DNA from: Pseudaquabacterium inlustre
GTDB taxonomy: Bacteria > Pseudomonadota > Gammaproteobacteria > Burkholderiales > Burkholderiaceae_C
Reading direction: 5' to 3'
NCBI RefSeq assembly: GCF_038066595.1
Contig: NZ_JBBUTH010000009.1
Location: forward strand, 1-64,000
Length of the DNA: 64,000 nt
Of the stretch, positions 31,009 to 42,846 are shown one piece after another. The number at the start of each line of letters is the position of its first letter. The stretch's first letter is position 1. Made by a program: the position numbers and the translations under genes. The notes under the pieces are model-generated. The model was not told the origin of the DNA. It saw only the letters and a program-made list of their open reading frames with translations, and did not search any database.

Positions 31009-32700
31009 ATGAACGACAGCAGGGGTTTCGTGGGTGGATGGCCAGGTCAGCAAGTTGCGGGCCTGGCAAACCTTGCGCAGCGTGCGCGGGGGCGTGGCGT
31101 CGTCGCACCGGATGATAGCCACGCGGCCCTGCGCGTCCTCGCATGGCTGACCCTGTTGCTGCTGTTGCTGTGGCTGGGCGGCTGCGCCACGCTGCCGCAG
31201 GGTGTGCAGCGCCAGCCGTCGAGTGCCATCCCGGCGGCCACCGACACGCTGCTGGGCCGCATCGCCGCCGAGTCGCAGCCCGACGAGGAGCTCACCGGCA
31301 TCCGGCTGCTGCCCACCGGCCCCTATGCGCTGGACACCCGCCTGGCCCTGCTGCGCCATGCGCAGCGCTCGGTGGACCTGCAGTACTACGTGCTGCAGAA
31401 CGACGAGACCGGCCGCGTGCTGCTGCGCGCCGTGCGCGACGCGGCGCTGCGCGGCGTGCGCGTGCGCCTGCTGCTCGACGACCTGTACACCGCCGAGACC
31501 GATGCCCTGCTGTCGGCGCTGTCGGCGCATCCCGGCATCGAGATCCGGCTGTTCAACCCGTTCCCGGCCGGCCGCGAGGGGCTGGTCAACCGCTTCCTCG
31601 CGTCGGCAGCCGATTTCCGGCGCGTCAACCGCCGCATGCACAACAAGCTGTTCATCGTGGACGGCGCGATGGCCGTGCTGGGCGGGCGCAACATCGCCGA
31701 CGAATACTTCATGCGCCATGCCCAGGCCAACTTCGTCGACCTGGACGCCTTTGTCACCGGTGCGCTGCTGCCCCAGTTGCAGCAGGCCTTCGACGATTAC
31801 TGGAACAGCCAGGCCGTGTACCCGCTGCACGCCATCGTGCCGCCCGACGCGCCGGCGGCCGAGTTGCGCCGCCAGTTCGACGCCGCGGTGGCCGACGCGC
31901 CCGCGCCGCCGCCGCCCCCGGCCACCGACGTGCTGGGCTACGGGCCGATCAGCGACGAGATCGAGTCGGGTCGCCTGGGCCTGGTGTGGGCTTTCGCCAC
32001 CGCCTACGCCGACCCGCCCGACCGCATCAAGGGCCAGGGCGCCAGCTATGGCAACGTGCCGCTGGAGGACGTGCAGTCGGTGCGCTACAGCGTGGTGGAC
32101 ATGATGCGCGGCGCGCGGCGCGAGGTGATCGTCACCTCGCCGTACCTGATCCCCGGCGAGCACGGCATGAAGCTGTTTGCCGACCAGCGTGCGCGCGGTG
32201 TGCAGTTCAAGCTGCTGACCAACTCGCTGGCCTCCACCGACGAGCCGCTGGTGCACCTGGGCTACCGCAAGTACCGGCGCGACCTGCTGAAGATGGGCGT
32301 CGACCTCTACGAGCTGAGCCCGCTGCGGGTCAAGCGCAACAGCCGCCTGGGCTTCCTGATGCCCAGCCTGGGCCGGCTGCATGCCAAGACCGTGGTGGTG
32401 GACCGCCAGCGCGTGTTCATCGGCTCGATGAACTTCGACCCGCGCTCGGACAAGCACAACACCGAGCTGGGCATGTTCATCGACAGCCCCGACATCGCCC
32501 GCGAGATGCTGCGCCTGGTGGACCTGGACAAGCTGCAGGCCGCCTACCGGGTGCAGCTGAAGGCCGACGGCCAGACGCTGCAGTGGCTGGCCAATGACGA
32601 GGAAGGCGAGATCAGCGTCGAGCACGAGCCCGACACCGACTGGCTGATGCGCCTGTGGCTGGAACTGCTGGCGCCGCTGGCGCCGGAGGAACTGCTGTAA
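31009..32700 (+). CDS. Phospholipase D family lipoprotein (ClsC-like), paralogue
   Basis: This 563-residue PLD-type protein closely parallels the one at 1746-3395. The HKD motifs are HNKLFIVDGAMAVLGGRN and HAKTVVVDRQRVFIGSMN. The lipobox LGGC puts the lipid-bearing cysteine at residue 59, preceded by an unusually long 58-residue leader. An in-frame GTG at 31030 is an alternative start; no later good start exists before the hydrophobic segment. Cardiolipin synthase C-like phosphatidyl transfer is likely but not proven. The leader region overlaps the upstream region of the divergent peroxiredoxin gene. Confidence 0.83.
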   Translation: MNDSRGFVGGWPGQQVAGLANLAQRARGRGVVAPDDSHAALRVLAWLTLLLLLLWLGGCATLPQGVQRQPSSAIPAATDTLLGRIAAESQPDEELTGIRLLPTGPYALDTRLALLRHAQRSVDLQYYVLQNDETGRVLLRAVRDAALRGVRVRLLLDDLYTAETDALLSALSAHPGIEIRLFNPFPAGREGLVNRFLASAADFRRVNRRMHNKLFIVDGAMAVLGGRNIADEYFMRHAQANFVDLDAFVTGALLPQLQQAFDDYWNSQAVYPLHAIVPPDAPAAELRRQFDAAVADAPAPPPPPATDVLGYGPISDEIESGRLGLVWAFATAYADPPDRIKGQGASYGNVPLEDVQSVRYSVVDMMRGARREVIVTSPYLIPGEHGMKLFADQRARGVQFKLLTNSLASTDEPLVHLGYRKYRRDLLKMGVDLYELSPLRVKRNSRLGFLMPSLGRLHAKTVVVDRQRVFIGSMNFDPRSDKHNTELGMFIDSPDIAREMLRLVDLDKLQAAYRVQLKADGQTLQWLANDEEGEISVEHEPDTDWLMRLWLELLAPLAPEELL

Positions 32701-32757
32701 CCGGGGCACCCGGCCCCGTGGGCGCGCGGGTCCACCTGCCGGGCGGATGCGGGCCCT

Positions 32758-34029
32758 CTATGCGGCCGGCCGGGCCTGCAGCCTGCGCTCGGCGCGCAGG
32801 GCCCAGGCGCCCAGCAGCACGCCGAGTGCGGCCGCGCTGGCGGTCACCCAGCGCGCCGAGCTCCAGTGCCCGGTGGCGGCCACCACGGCGGCGATCAGCG
32901 GCGTGCCGAAGAACTGGCCCAGCTGCGAGCACTGCATCACCGCGCCCTGCACGGCGCTGATCTGGCTGGGCGTGCGCGCCAGCGCAGCCGAGGCCGTCAG
33001 CGCCGCCGCCGGGATCAGTCCGCCGGTGAACGACAGCGCCACGCTGCAGGCGAAGCGCACCCCATCGGGCAGGCTGTCGCTGAAGCAGCCCAGGCCGAAC
33101 AGACCGGTGGCCACGTGTGTCCAGGCGATCAGCCGCCCGCGCGAGAGGCCGTGCTGCACCAGCATGCCGCCGATCAGGTTGCCCGGCACGCAGGCCAGCA
33201 GCATGGTGCAGGTGAGCAGGGCCACGGCCACCGCGCCCAGGCCACGCTGCTCGCGCAGGAAGCTGGGCATCCAGATGATCAGCGCGAAATGCTGCAGCGC
33301 CCAGGCGCCAAAGGCCAGGCCGTAGACCCAGGGCAGCGGCTGGCGCAGCACGGCCAGCGTGGGGCCCCAGGCCAGGGCGTGGCCGCTGGGCGCGGCGCCC
33401 GCGTAGTGCGCGCGTTGCAGCCAGGTGGCGGCGGCGGCCGTCAGCAGGCCGGCACTGGCCAGCCACCACAGACCGCGCCAGCCGGCGGCCTGCAGCAGCA
33501 GCGGTGACAGGGCCATCGCCAGCCCGGCGCCTGCCGGCAGGTAGGTGGCCCACACCCCCAGCGCGAAGCGCCGGTCGGCCGGTGCGGCGGCGGCGCTGAT
33601 CAGCGTGGGCGCCGTGGCCGCCACGGCCAGGAAGCCGGCGCCTTCGGCCAAGCGTGCGGCGATCAGCCAGGCAAACCCGCTGCCGCCTGCGGCCGCCAGC
33701 TGGGCGGCGGGCATCAGCGTGATGGCCAACGAGGCCAGGGCCCCCAGCAGCAGGCCCGCCAGCAGCAGGCGCAGCGCACCCAGCCGGCCGGCCGCCAGGC
33801 CGGTGGCGAGCGCACCGCACACGGCCAGCGTGACCAGCGTAGACGACACCCAGCCGGCCTGCACTAGGCTCAGGCCCAGCTCGGCGCGCAGCGCGCCGAT
33901 GGCCAGCGGCACCTTGCCGACGTTCATCGCGATGGCCACGCCGGCGCTGGCGGCGGCCAGCACGGCAGGCCAGTGGGTGCGTGGCGCAGCGCCCGCGGGG
34001 CCGTGCCGCGGCGGGCCGGCGGGGGTCAA
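32758..34029 (-). CDS. MFS transporter (YbfB/CynX-like)
   Basis: The 423-residue protein has twelve predicted membrane segments and the MFS pattern GLAAGRLGALRLLLAG after helix 2. A second-half landmark is GNLIGGMLVQHGLSRGRL. It resembles anion or drug permeases of the CynX/NimT kind, with substrate unknown. The start is read as TTG (34029-34027) overlapping the queF stop as TTGA; no ATG or GTG precedes the first helix otherwise. The coupling means expression depends on queF, though a link to queuosine is not evident. Confidence 0.8.
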   Translation of the reverse strand: MTPAGPPRHGPAGAAPRTHWPAVLAAASAGVAIAMNVGKVPLAIGALRAELGLSLVQAGWVSSTLVTLAVCGALATGLAAGRLGALRLLLAGLLLGALASLAITLMPAAQLAAAGGSGFAWLIAARLAEGAGFLAVAATAPTLISAAAAPADRRFALGVWATYLPAGAGLAMALSPLLLQAAGWRGLWWLASAGLLTAAAATWLQRAHYAGAAPSGHALAWGPTLAVLRQPLPWVYGLAFGAWALQHFALIIWMPSFLREQRGLGAVAVALLTCTMLLACVPGNLIGGMLVQHGLSRGRLIAWTHVATGLFGLGCFSDSLPDGVRFACSVALSFTGGLIPAAALTASAALARTPSQISAVQGAVMQCSQLGQFFGTPLIAAVVAATGHWSSARWVTASAAALGVLLGAWALRAERRLQARPAA

Positions 34030-34532
34030 CCCAGCAGCCCGCGCTCCATCGGCAGCGCCGGCAGGTCCACCGCCGGGGCCGGCTTCCAGCCCTTCTGGCG
34101 GTGCTCGGCCACCACGTTGGTGTAAATGCCGCCGCGCACGTACCACTTGGCGGTGATGCGGATGAAGCGCGGATCGGTGGCGGCCACGATGTCGTCGAGG
34201 ATGGTGTTGGTCACCTTCTCGTGGAACGCACCCTCGTCGCGGTAGCTCCAGAAGTACATCTTCAGGCTCTTCAGCTCCACGCACAGCTTGTCCGCGATCA
34301 TGTCGATCGTGAAGTGCGCGAAGTCGGGCTGGCCGGTCAGCGGGCAGTGGCAGGTGAACTCGGGCACCTGGAACTGGATCAGGTAGTCGCGGCCCGGCGA
34401 GGGGTTCTCGAAGGTGTGCAGCTGCTTGCTCGGCGCGCTGGGCGGATTGGGCGGCAAGGGGCGCTCGTTGGCCTGCGGGGCCGTGGCGGATGCGTTCTTG
34501 GCGGGGGTCTTCTTGCTGGGCGTCTTGGCCAT
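34026..34532 (-). CDS. queF: NADPH-dependent 7-cyano-7-deazaguanine reductase QueF
   Basis: The 168-residue protein reduces the nitrile preQ0 to preQ1 in queuosine biosynthesis. It is the short unimodular type. The catalytic cysteine is in PEFTCHCPLTGQPDFAHF with the catalytic aspartate downstream in the same segment. The family motif is ELKSLKMYFWSYRDEGAFHE. The first 35 residues are Lys/Ala/Pro-rich and not part of the fold. It shares a 167-bp divergent promoter region with smc. No preQ1 riboswitch is recognisable upstream. The MFS gene downstream overlaps its stop codon. Confidence 0.93.
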   Translation of the reverse strand: MAKTPSKKTPAKNASATAPQANERPLPPNPPSAPSKQLHTFENPSPGRDYLIQFQVPEFTCHCPLTGQPDFAHFTIDMIADKLCVELKSLKMYFWSYRDEGAFHEKVTNTILDDIVAATDPRFIRITAKWYVRGGIYTNVVAEHRQKGWKPAPAVDLPALPMERGLLG

Positions 34533-34699
34533 GGCGGCGCGGCTCGGGGCCGGGTGATGCTGCGGGTTTCGGTGGGGGCGCGATGGTATCATCCGGCCCG
34601 ATCCGAACCCCGGTCGGGGTGCGATAAATCCATACGAATCAAGCACTTGCAGTCGTCGTTCCAGCCCGGGGCCGATGATCGCGACCGCCGCCCCAGCGC

Positions 34700-37600
34700 A
34701 TGCGCCTGAACCAGATCAAGCTCTCGGGCTTCAAGTCCTTCGCCGAGCCCACCACCTTCCAGCTGCCGGGTCAGCGTGTGGGCGTGGTCGGCCCCAATGG
34801 CTGCGGCAAGTCCAACATCATGGATGCTGTGCGCTGGGTGCTGGGCGAGAGCAAGGCCAGCGAGTTGCGTGGCGAGTCCATGCAGGACGTGATCTTCAAC
34901 GGCTCGGGCCAGCGCAAGCCGGCCAGCCGCGCCAGCGTGGAACTGGTGTTCAGCAACGAGGACGCGCGCGCCGGCGGCCAGTGGAACCAGTTCACCGAGA
35001 TCGCCGTCAAGCGCGTGCTCACGCGTGACGGCACCAGCAGCTACTACATCAACAACCAGCCGGTGCGCCGCCGCGACGTGCAGGACGTGTTCCTGGGCAC
35101 CGGCCTGGGCCCGCGCGCCTACGCCATCATTGGCCAGGGCACCATCAGCCGCATCATCGAGAGCCGGCCGGAAGAGTTGCGCATGTTCCTGGAGGAGGCC
35201 GCGGGCGTCTCCAAGTACAAGGAACGCCGCCGCGAGACCGAGAACCGGCTGAAGGACACGCGCGAGAACCTGACCCGCGTGGACGACATCCTGCGCGAGC
35301 TGAACGCCAACCTCGAGAAGCTGGAGAAGCAGGCCGAGGTGGCCGCGCGCTACCACGCATTGCAAGAGGCCGGCACCACCAAGCTGCATGCGCTGTGGTT
35401 CCTGAAGCAGCGTGATGCTGCAGGCGAAGAGCAGCGCGTGCAGAAGGCCGTGCTGGAGGCCACCAACGCGCTGGAATCGCGCCTGGCCGAGCTGCGCCAT
35501 GTCGAGGCCGAGCTCGAGACGGTGCGCCAGTCGCACTACGCCGCCAGTGACCGCCTGCACCTGGCCCAGGGTGCGCTGGCCGAGGCCTCGCTGGAGGTCA
35601 GCCGGCTGGAGGAGCGCATCCGCTACGTGGTGGAAGGTCGCCAGAAGCTGCAGCAGCGCCTGGCCGACCTGAAGAACCAGAGCGCCAGCTGGGAGCTGCG
35701 CCGCGACGAGGCCATCGCCGAGCAGGAAACCATTGCCGAGCAGATCGCCGCCGCCGAAGAGAACGCCGAGTTGCTGGCCGCCCAGGCCGAGGAGCAGGCC
35801 ATGCGCCTGCCCGACAGCGAGGACGCCGTGCGCGCCGCCCAGGGCCAGGCCAATGCGCAGCGCGCCAAGGTGGCCGAGGTGCAGCAGCAGATCCAGGTGC
35901 TGGCCAGCGAGAGCCGCCACCTCGACGAGCAGGCCAAGGGCCTGCGCAACCGCCGCGAACGCCTGCACAACGAGCGCCGCGCGCTGGCCGCGCCCGACAC
36001 CGCGCGGCTGGATGAGTTGCGCATGCAATCGGCCGGCGCCGACGAGGCCCATGCCGTGGCCGAGGCCCGGCTGCAGGAGCTGCAGGAGCAGGCCCCGGCA
36101 CTCGACGAGCAGCGTCGCAGCCAGCAGCAGCGGGCCAACGACGAGGCGCGCAAGCACGCCGACATCGGCGCCCGCCTGGCCGCGCTGCGCGCACTGCAGG
36201 ACAAGGTGCAGACCGAGGGCAAGCTCAAGCCCTGGCTGGCCAAGCACGGGCTGGACGGCCTGGCCGGGCTGTGGACCCGCATCCACATCGAACCCGGCTG
36301 GGAAGCCGCGCTCGAAGCCGCGCTGCGCGAACGCCTGAACGCGCTGGCCATCGGCAAGCTGGACATGGTGCGCGCCTTCGCCACCGATGCGCCGCCGGCG
36401 CGCCTGGCCTTCTATTCGCCGCCGTCGGCCGGCATCGAGAACACGCACCGCACGCTGCCGCGGCTGAGCGATCTGCTGCGCCTGGGCGCCAACGCCGGCG
36501 ACGATGGCCTGAAGGCCCTGCTGAACGACTGGCTGGAAGGCGTGTACACCGCTCCCACGCTGGACGAGGCCCTGGCCCAGCGCGGCCAGCTCACGCATGG
36601 CGAAGTCATCATGACGCCGCAGGGCCATGCGGTGAGCCAGCACGCGGTGGCCTTCTACGCGCCCGATTCCGAGCAGGCCGGCATGCTGGCCCGCGCGCAG
36701 GAGATCGAGAACCTGGAGCGCCAGATCAAGGCCCAGGCCTTGCTGGCCGACGAGGCCAAGGCCGCCCTGGTGCGGCTGGAGGCCGCATACACCGACGCCC
36801 AGCAGCGCCTGGTGAGCGCGCGCCGCGAGGCCACCGAAACCCAGACCCGCGCCCACCAGTTGCAGGTGGAGCTGTTGCGCCTGGCCCAGCAGGCCGAGGC
36901 CACCACCACGCGCCGCGGCCAGCTCGACGAAGAGCTGGCCGAGATCGACGCGCAGGACGAGCAGCTGCAGGAGCGCCGCGCGATGGGCGAGGCGCGCTTC
37001 GAGGAGCTGGACCTGCAGCTGGCCACCACGCAGGAGCGCCACGCCGAGCTGGAAGAAGGCGTGATCAACGCCGAGCGCAAGCTGAGCGACGCCCGCGAGC
37101 AGCTGCGCGCACTGGAGCGCCGCGCGCAGGAATCGCAGTACCAGGCCCGCTCGCTGGCCGCCCGCCGTGGCGAGCTGCAGCGCATGATCGAGACCGCCGC
37201 CGAGCAGGTGAAGGGCAACCTGCAGGCTGGCGAGCAGATGGCGCTGGAGCTGGAGACGCTGAACGACGCCGCCGCCCAGGCCGGCCTGCAGACCGCGCTG
37301 GCGCTCAAGCTCGAGCGTGAGCAGGCCCTGGGCGCCCAGCGCAGCGAGTACGACGAGCTCTCGCAGAAGCTGCGCGCCGCCGATGAGCAGCGCATGAGCT
37401 TCGAGCGCAGCCTGCAGCCGCTGCGCGACCAGATCACCAAGCTGCAGCTGGAGGCCCAGGCCGCGCAGCTGGGCGGTGCGCAGTACCTGGAACAGCTGAC
37501 CGCCGCCAACGTCGACATGGACGCGCTGGCCGCGCGCATCGAGGCCGACGGTACCAAGCTGTGGGGCCTGCAGGGCGAGATCGACCGCATCAACAAGGAG

Positions 37601-38227
37601 ATCGCGGGTCTGGGTGCGGTGAACCTGGCGGCGCTGGATGAGCTGAGCGCCGCGCGCGAACGCAAGACCTTTCTGGATGCGCAGAACGCCGACCTGCTGG
37701 ACGCCATCGGCACGCTGGAAGACGCCATCCACAAGATCGACCTGGAAACGCGCGACCTGCTGGGCAAGACCTTCAACCAGGTCAACGAGCAGTTCGGCCG
37801 CATGTTCCCCAGCCTGTTCGGCGGCGGCAATGCCAAGCTGGTGATGACCGGCGACGAGATCCTGGATGCCGGCGTGCAGGTGATGGCCCAGCCGCCGGGC
37901 AAGAAGAACAGCACCATCCACCTGCTGTCGGGCGGCGAGAAGGCGCTGACCGCCATCGCGCTGGTGTTCGCCATCTTCCTGCTGAACCCGGCGCCGTTCT
38001 GCCTGCTGGACGAGGTGGATGCGCCGCTGGACGACGCCAACACCGAGCGCTATGCCAAGCTGGTGGCCGAGATGAGCCACAAGGGCACGCAGTTCCTCTT
38101 CATCAGCCACAACAAGATCGCGATGGAAATGGCCGAGCAGTTGATCGGGGTGACGATGCAGGAGCAGGGCGTGTCCCGCATCGTGGCGGTGGACATGGAA
38201 GCTGCCGCGCGGATGGTGGAAGCATGA
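34700..38227 (+). CDS. smc: Chromosome segregation protein SMC
   Basis: The 1175-residue ATPase has the full SMC layout. An N-terminal head carries Walker A GPNGCGKSN (residues 31-39). Two long coiled coils (about 170-500 and 660-1000) flank a hinge near residues 510-650. The C-terminal head has signature LLSGGEKALTAIAL and Walker B CLLDEVDAPLDDAN. It forms the condensin-like dimer that compacts and separates chromosomes, normally with ScpA and ScpB, which are not in the window. zipA overlaps its stop by four bases, a common betaproteobacterial arrangement. Confidence 0.96.
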   Translation: MRLNQIKLSGFKSFAEPTTFQLPGQRVGVVGPNGCGKSNIMDAVRWVLGESKASELRGESMQDVIFNGSGQRKPASRASVELVFSNEDARAGGQWNQFTEIAVKRVLTRDGTSSYYINNQPVRRRDVQDVFLGTGLGPRAYAIIGQGTISRIIESRPEELRMFLEEAAGVSKYKERRRETENRLKDTRENLTRVDDILRELNANLEKLEKQAEVAARYHALQEAGTTKLHALWFLKQRDAAGEEQRVQKAVLEATNALESRLAELRHVEAELETVRQSHYAASDRLHLAQGALAEASLEVSRLEERIRYVVEGRQKLQQRLADLKNQSASWELRRDEAIAEQETIAEQIAAAEENAELLAAQAEEQAMRLPDSEDAVRAAQGQANAQRAKVAEVQQQIQVLASESRHLDEQAKGLRNRRERLHNERRALAAPDTARLDELRMQSAGADEAHAVAEARLQELQEQAPALDEQRRSQQQRANDEARKHADIGARLAALRALQDKVQTEGKLKPWLAKHGLDGLAGLWTRIHIEPGWEAALEAALRERLNALAIGKLDMVRAFATDAPPARLAFYSPPSAGIENTHRTLPRLSDLLRLGANAGDDGLKALLNDWLEGVYTAPTLDEALAQRGQLTHGEVIMTPQGHAVSQHAVAFYAPDSEQAGMLARAQEIENLERQIKAQALLADEAKAALVRLEAAYTDAQQRLVSARREATETQTRAHQLQVELLRLAQQAEATTTRRGQLDEELAEIDAQDEQLQERRAMGEARFEELDLQLATTQERHAELEEGVINAERKLSDAREQLRALERRAQESQYQARSLAARRGELQRMIETAAEQVKGNLQAGEQMALELETLNDAAAQAGLQTALALKLEREQALGAQRSEYDELSQKLRAADEQRMSFERSLQPLRDQITKLQLEAQAAQLGGAQYLEQLTAANVDMDALAARIEADGTKLWGLQGEIDRINKEIAGLGAVNLAALDELSAARERKTFLDAQNADLLDAIGTLEDAIHKIDLETRDLLGKTFNQVNEQFGRMFPSLFGGGNAKLVMTGDEILDAGVQVMAQPPGKKNSTIHLLSGGEKALTAIALVFAIFLLNPAPFCLLDEVDAPLDDANTERYAKLVAEMSHKGTQFLFISHNKIAMEMAEQLIGVTMQEQGVSRIVAVDMEAAARMVEA

Positions 38228-39303
38228 GCGTGACCCTGATGCAAGGCCTGGCCATTGCCGGCGGTGTGGTGCTGGCAGGCGTGATCGCGCATGGCGTGTG
38301 GAGCGCACGCAAGGCCAGCCCGCGGCTGCCCGAGGGGCACAGTGACAGCCGGCTGGAGCCGGTGCTGGGCGGTGCCGCCGCCGTGACCCGCGCGCCCGAG
38401 GACGCCGCCGCCGACATGGCCGAGGCCGAGGGCGCGGCCCAGGCGCTGGGTGAACTGCGCCCGCCGGTGGTGCCGCGCAAGACCGCGCGGCTCGACCCGC
38501 TGATCGACGCCATCGCGATGCTGCGGCTGGAGTCGGCCGTCACCGGTGAATCGGCGCTGATGCACCTGCCGCCCACGCGCCGCGCCGGCACCAAGCCCTT
38601 CCTGATCGAAGGCCTGAACGCCGACAGCGGCGAGTTCGAGTTGCCCGCGCCGGGCCAGCGCTACACCGAGTTCCAGGCCGGCGTGCAGATGGCCAACCGC
38701 TCGGGCGCGCTCAACGAGATCGAGTACAGCGAGTTCGTGCAGAAGCTGCAGGCCTTCGCCGAATCGGTGGGCGCGATGGTCGATCTGCCCGACATGCTGG
38801 AGGTGGTGGGCCACGCCCGCGAACTGGATGCCTTCGCCAGTGCGCACGATGCCCAGCTGGCCGTGGTGCTGCGCGCCAACCAGGCTGCGTGGACGGTGGG
38901 CTATCTGCAGCAGGCCGCCGGCCGCCACGGCTTCGTGCCCGGCGTGCTGCCTGGCCGCCTGGTGCTGCCGGGCGCCGAGGAAGGCGCGCCGCCGGTGCTG
39001 GTGCTGGGCTTCGACGCCCAGGCCGCGCTGGCCGACGACCCCAGCGTGGCCGCGGTGCGCTCGATCACGCTGAGCCTGGACGTGCCGCAGACGCCCGAGA
39101 GCGTCGAGCCCTATCCGGCCTGGCAGGATGCCGCGCGCCGCCTGGCCGCCGAGATCGACGCCACGGTGTGCGACGACGCCGGCCGGCCGATCACCCTGCA
39201 GGCCTTCGTGGGCATCGGCGAGGACCTGAAGATGCTGTACCAGGCGCTGGAGCAGCGCGACCTGGCCGCCGGCTCGCCGGCGGCGCGCCGCCTGTTCAGC
39301 TGA
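38224..39303 (+). CDS. zipA: Cell division protein ZipA-like (FtsZ-binding domain)
   Basis: The 359-residue protein has an N-terminal membrane anchor (LMQGLAIAGGVVLAGVIAHGVW), a variable linker and a C-terminal ZipA-type FtsZ-binding domain. That domain runs over about residues 200-355, including SGALNEIEYSEFVQKLQAFA and the final segment AFVGIGEDLKMLYQALEQRD. ZipA tethers FtsZ to the inner membrane during septation. Its ATG overlaps the smc stop as ATGA. In related genomes ligA usually follows directly; here it lies 6.3 kb further on, after a convergent aminopeptidase gene. Confidence 0.85.
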   Translation: MSVTLMQGLAIAGGVVLAGVIAHGVWSARKASPRLPEGHSDSRLEPVLGGAAAVTRAPEDAAADMAEAEGAAQALGELRPPVVPRKTARLDPLIDAIAMLRLESAVTGESALMHLPPTRRAGTKPFLIEGLNADSGEFELPAPGQRYTEFQAGVQMANRSGALNEIEYSEFVQKLQAFAESVGAMVDLPDMLEVVGHARELDAFASAHDAQLAVVLRANQAAWTVGYLQQAAGRHGFVPGVLPGRLVLPGAEEGAPPVLVLGFDAQAALADDPSVAAVRSITLSLDVPQTPESVEPYPAWQDAARRLAAEIDATVCDDAGRPITLQAFVGIGEDLKMLYQALEQRDLAAGSPAARRLFS

Positions 39304-39307
39304 CGCG

Positions 39308-42139
<2,832 letters not shown>

Positions 42140-42338
42140 CGTGTGGAGCTGGGGCGCAGCGGGCGCCTGCAAGACCAGGGGTTGGCGCGGCACTCTACAC
42201 GGGCGAACGGCCTGCCGGCGTGGCGTGGCCGGCTGGCGCTCAAGTTGGCTGCTGGGCGGTCGATATGTCGCTACCCGCCGCCCAGGCGTACTGGCGGGTG
42301 CCTCCATTCCACAACACCAGACAACCGGAGTCGATTCC

Positions 42339-42809
42339 ATGCCCCGTTTCCCGTCCGTCCCGTCCCTCGCCGCCCTGGGCCTCGCGGCCGTGTTCAGCTG
42401 CACCGGCGCATTGGCGCAGGTCAAGCACGGCAGCAAGGACGAGGCGCAGGCCATGGTCAAGAAGGCCGTGGCGCACTACAAGTCCGCCGGCAAGGACAAG
42501 GCGCTGGCCGACTTCAACCAGAAGGGCGGCGCGTTCACCGACCGCGACCTCTACGTCTACACCGCCGACATGAGCGGCAAGTGCACGTCGCACGGCGCCA
42601 ACGAGAAGCTGGTGGGCCGTGACCTGCTGCAGCTCAAGGACGCCGACGGCAAGGCCTTCGTGACCGAGATCCTGGAAAAGGGCAAGACCGGCAAGGGCGG
42701 CTGGACCGACTACAAGTGGCCCAACCCGGTGAGCAAGGAGATCGAGGCCAAGACCACCTACTGCGAGCCGCACGACAACCAGATGTTCTGCGTCGGCGCC
42801 TACAAGTGA
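42339..42809 (+). CDS. Secreted single Cache-domain protein
   Basis: The 156-residue protein has a signal peptide (cleavage likely after TGALAQ) and one Cache_2-type sensor domain. Typical features are DEAQAMVKKAVAHYKSAGKD, the DRDLYVYTADMSGKCTSHG strand region and the GGWTDYKWPNPVSKEIEAK loop. It has no membrane anchor or signalling domain, so it should be a free periplasmic ligand-binding protein. The chemoreceptor gene starts 38 bases after its stop, suggesting the Cache protein hands ligand information to that receptor. Ligands of the family are usually small organic acids; the one here is unknown. Confidence 0.83.
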   Translation: MPRFPSVPSLAALGLAAVFSCTGALAQVKHGSKDEAQAMVKKAVAHYKSAGKDKALADFNQKGGAFTDRDLYVYTADMSGKCTSHGANEKLVGRDLLQLKDADGKAFVTEILEKGKTGKGGWTDYKWPNPVSKEIEAKTTYCEPHDNQMFCVGAYK

Positions 42810-42846
42810 GCCCTGGCGGCAGTCGCAACCCCCGTCGGGAGCTTCG

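Noticed and set aside
34533..34699. preQ1 riboswitch ahead of queF
   Set aside because: The 167-bp gap has a short ACCCCG/CGGGGT hairpin, but I see no preQ1 aptamer pattern, and QueF is often unregulated by this element in betaproteobacteria.
34589..38308. A 1239-codon minus-strand frame antisense to smc
   Set aside because: It is Leu/Gln/His-rich antisense of a coiled-coil gene with no recognisable domain.
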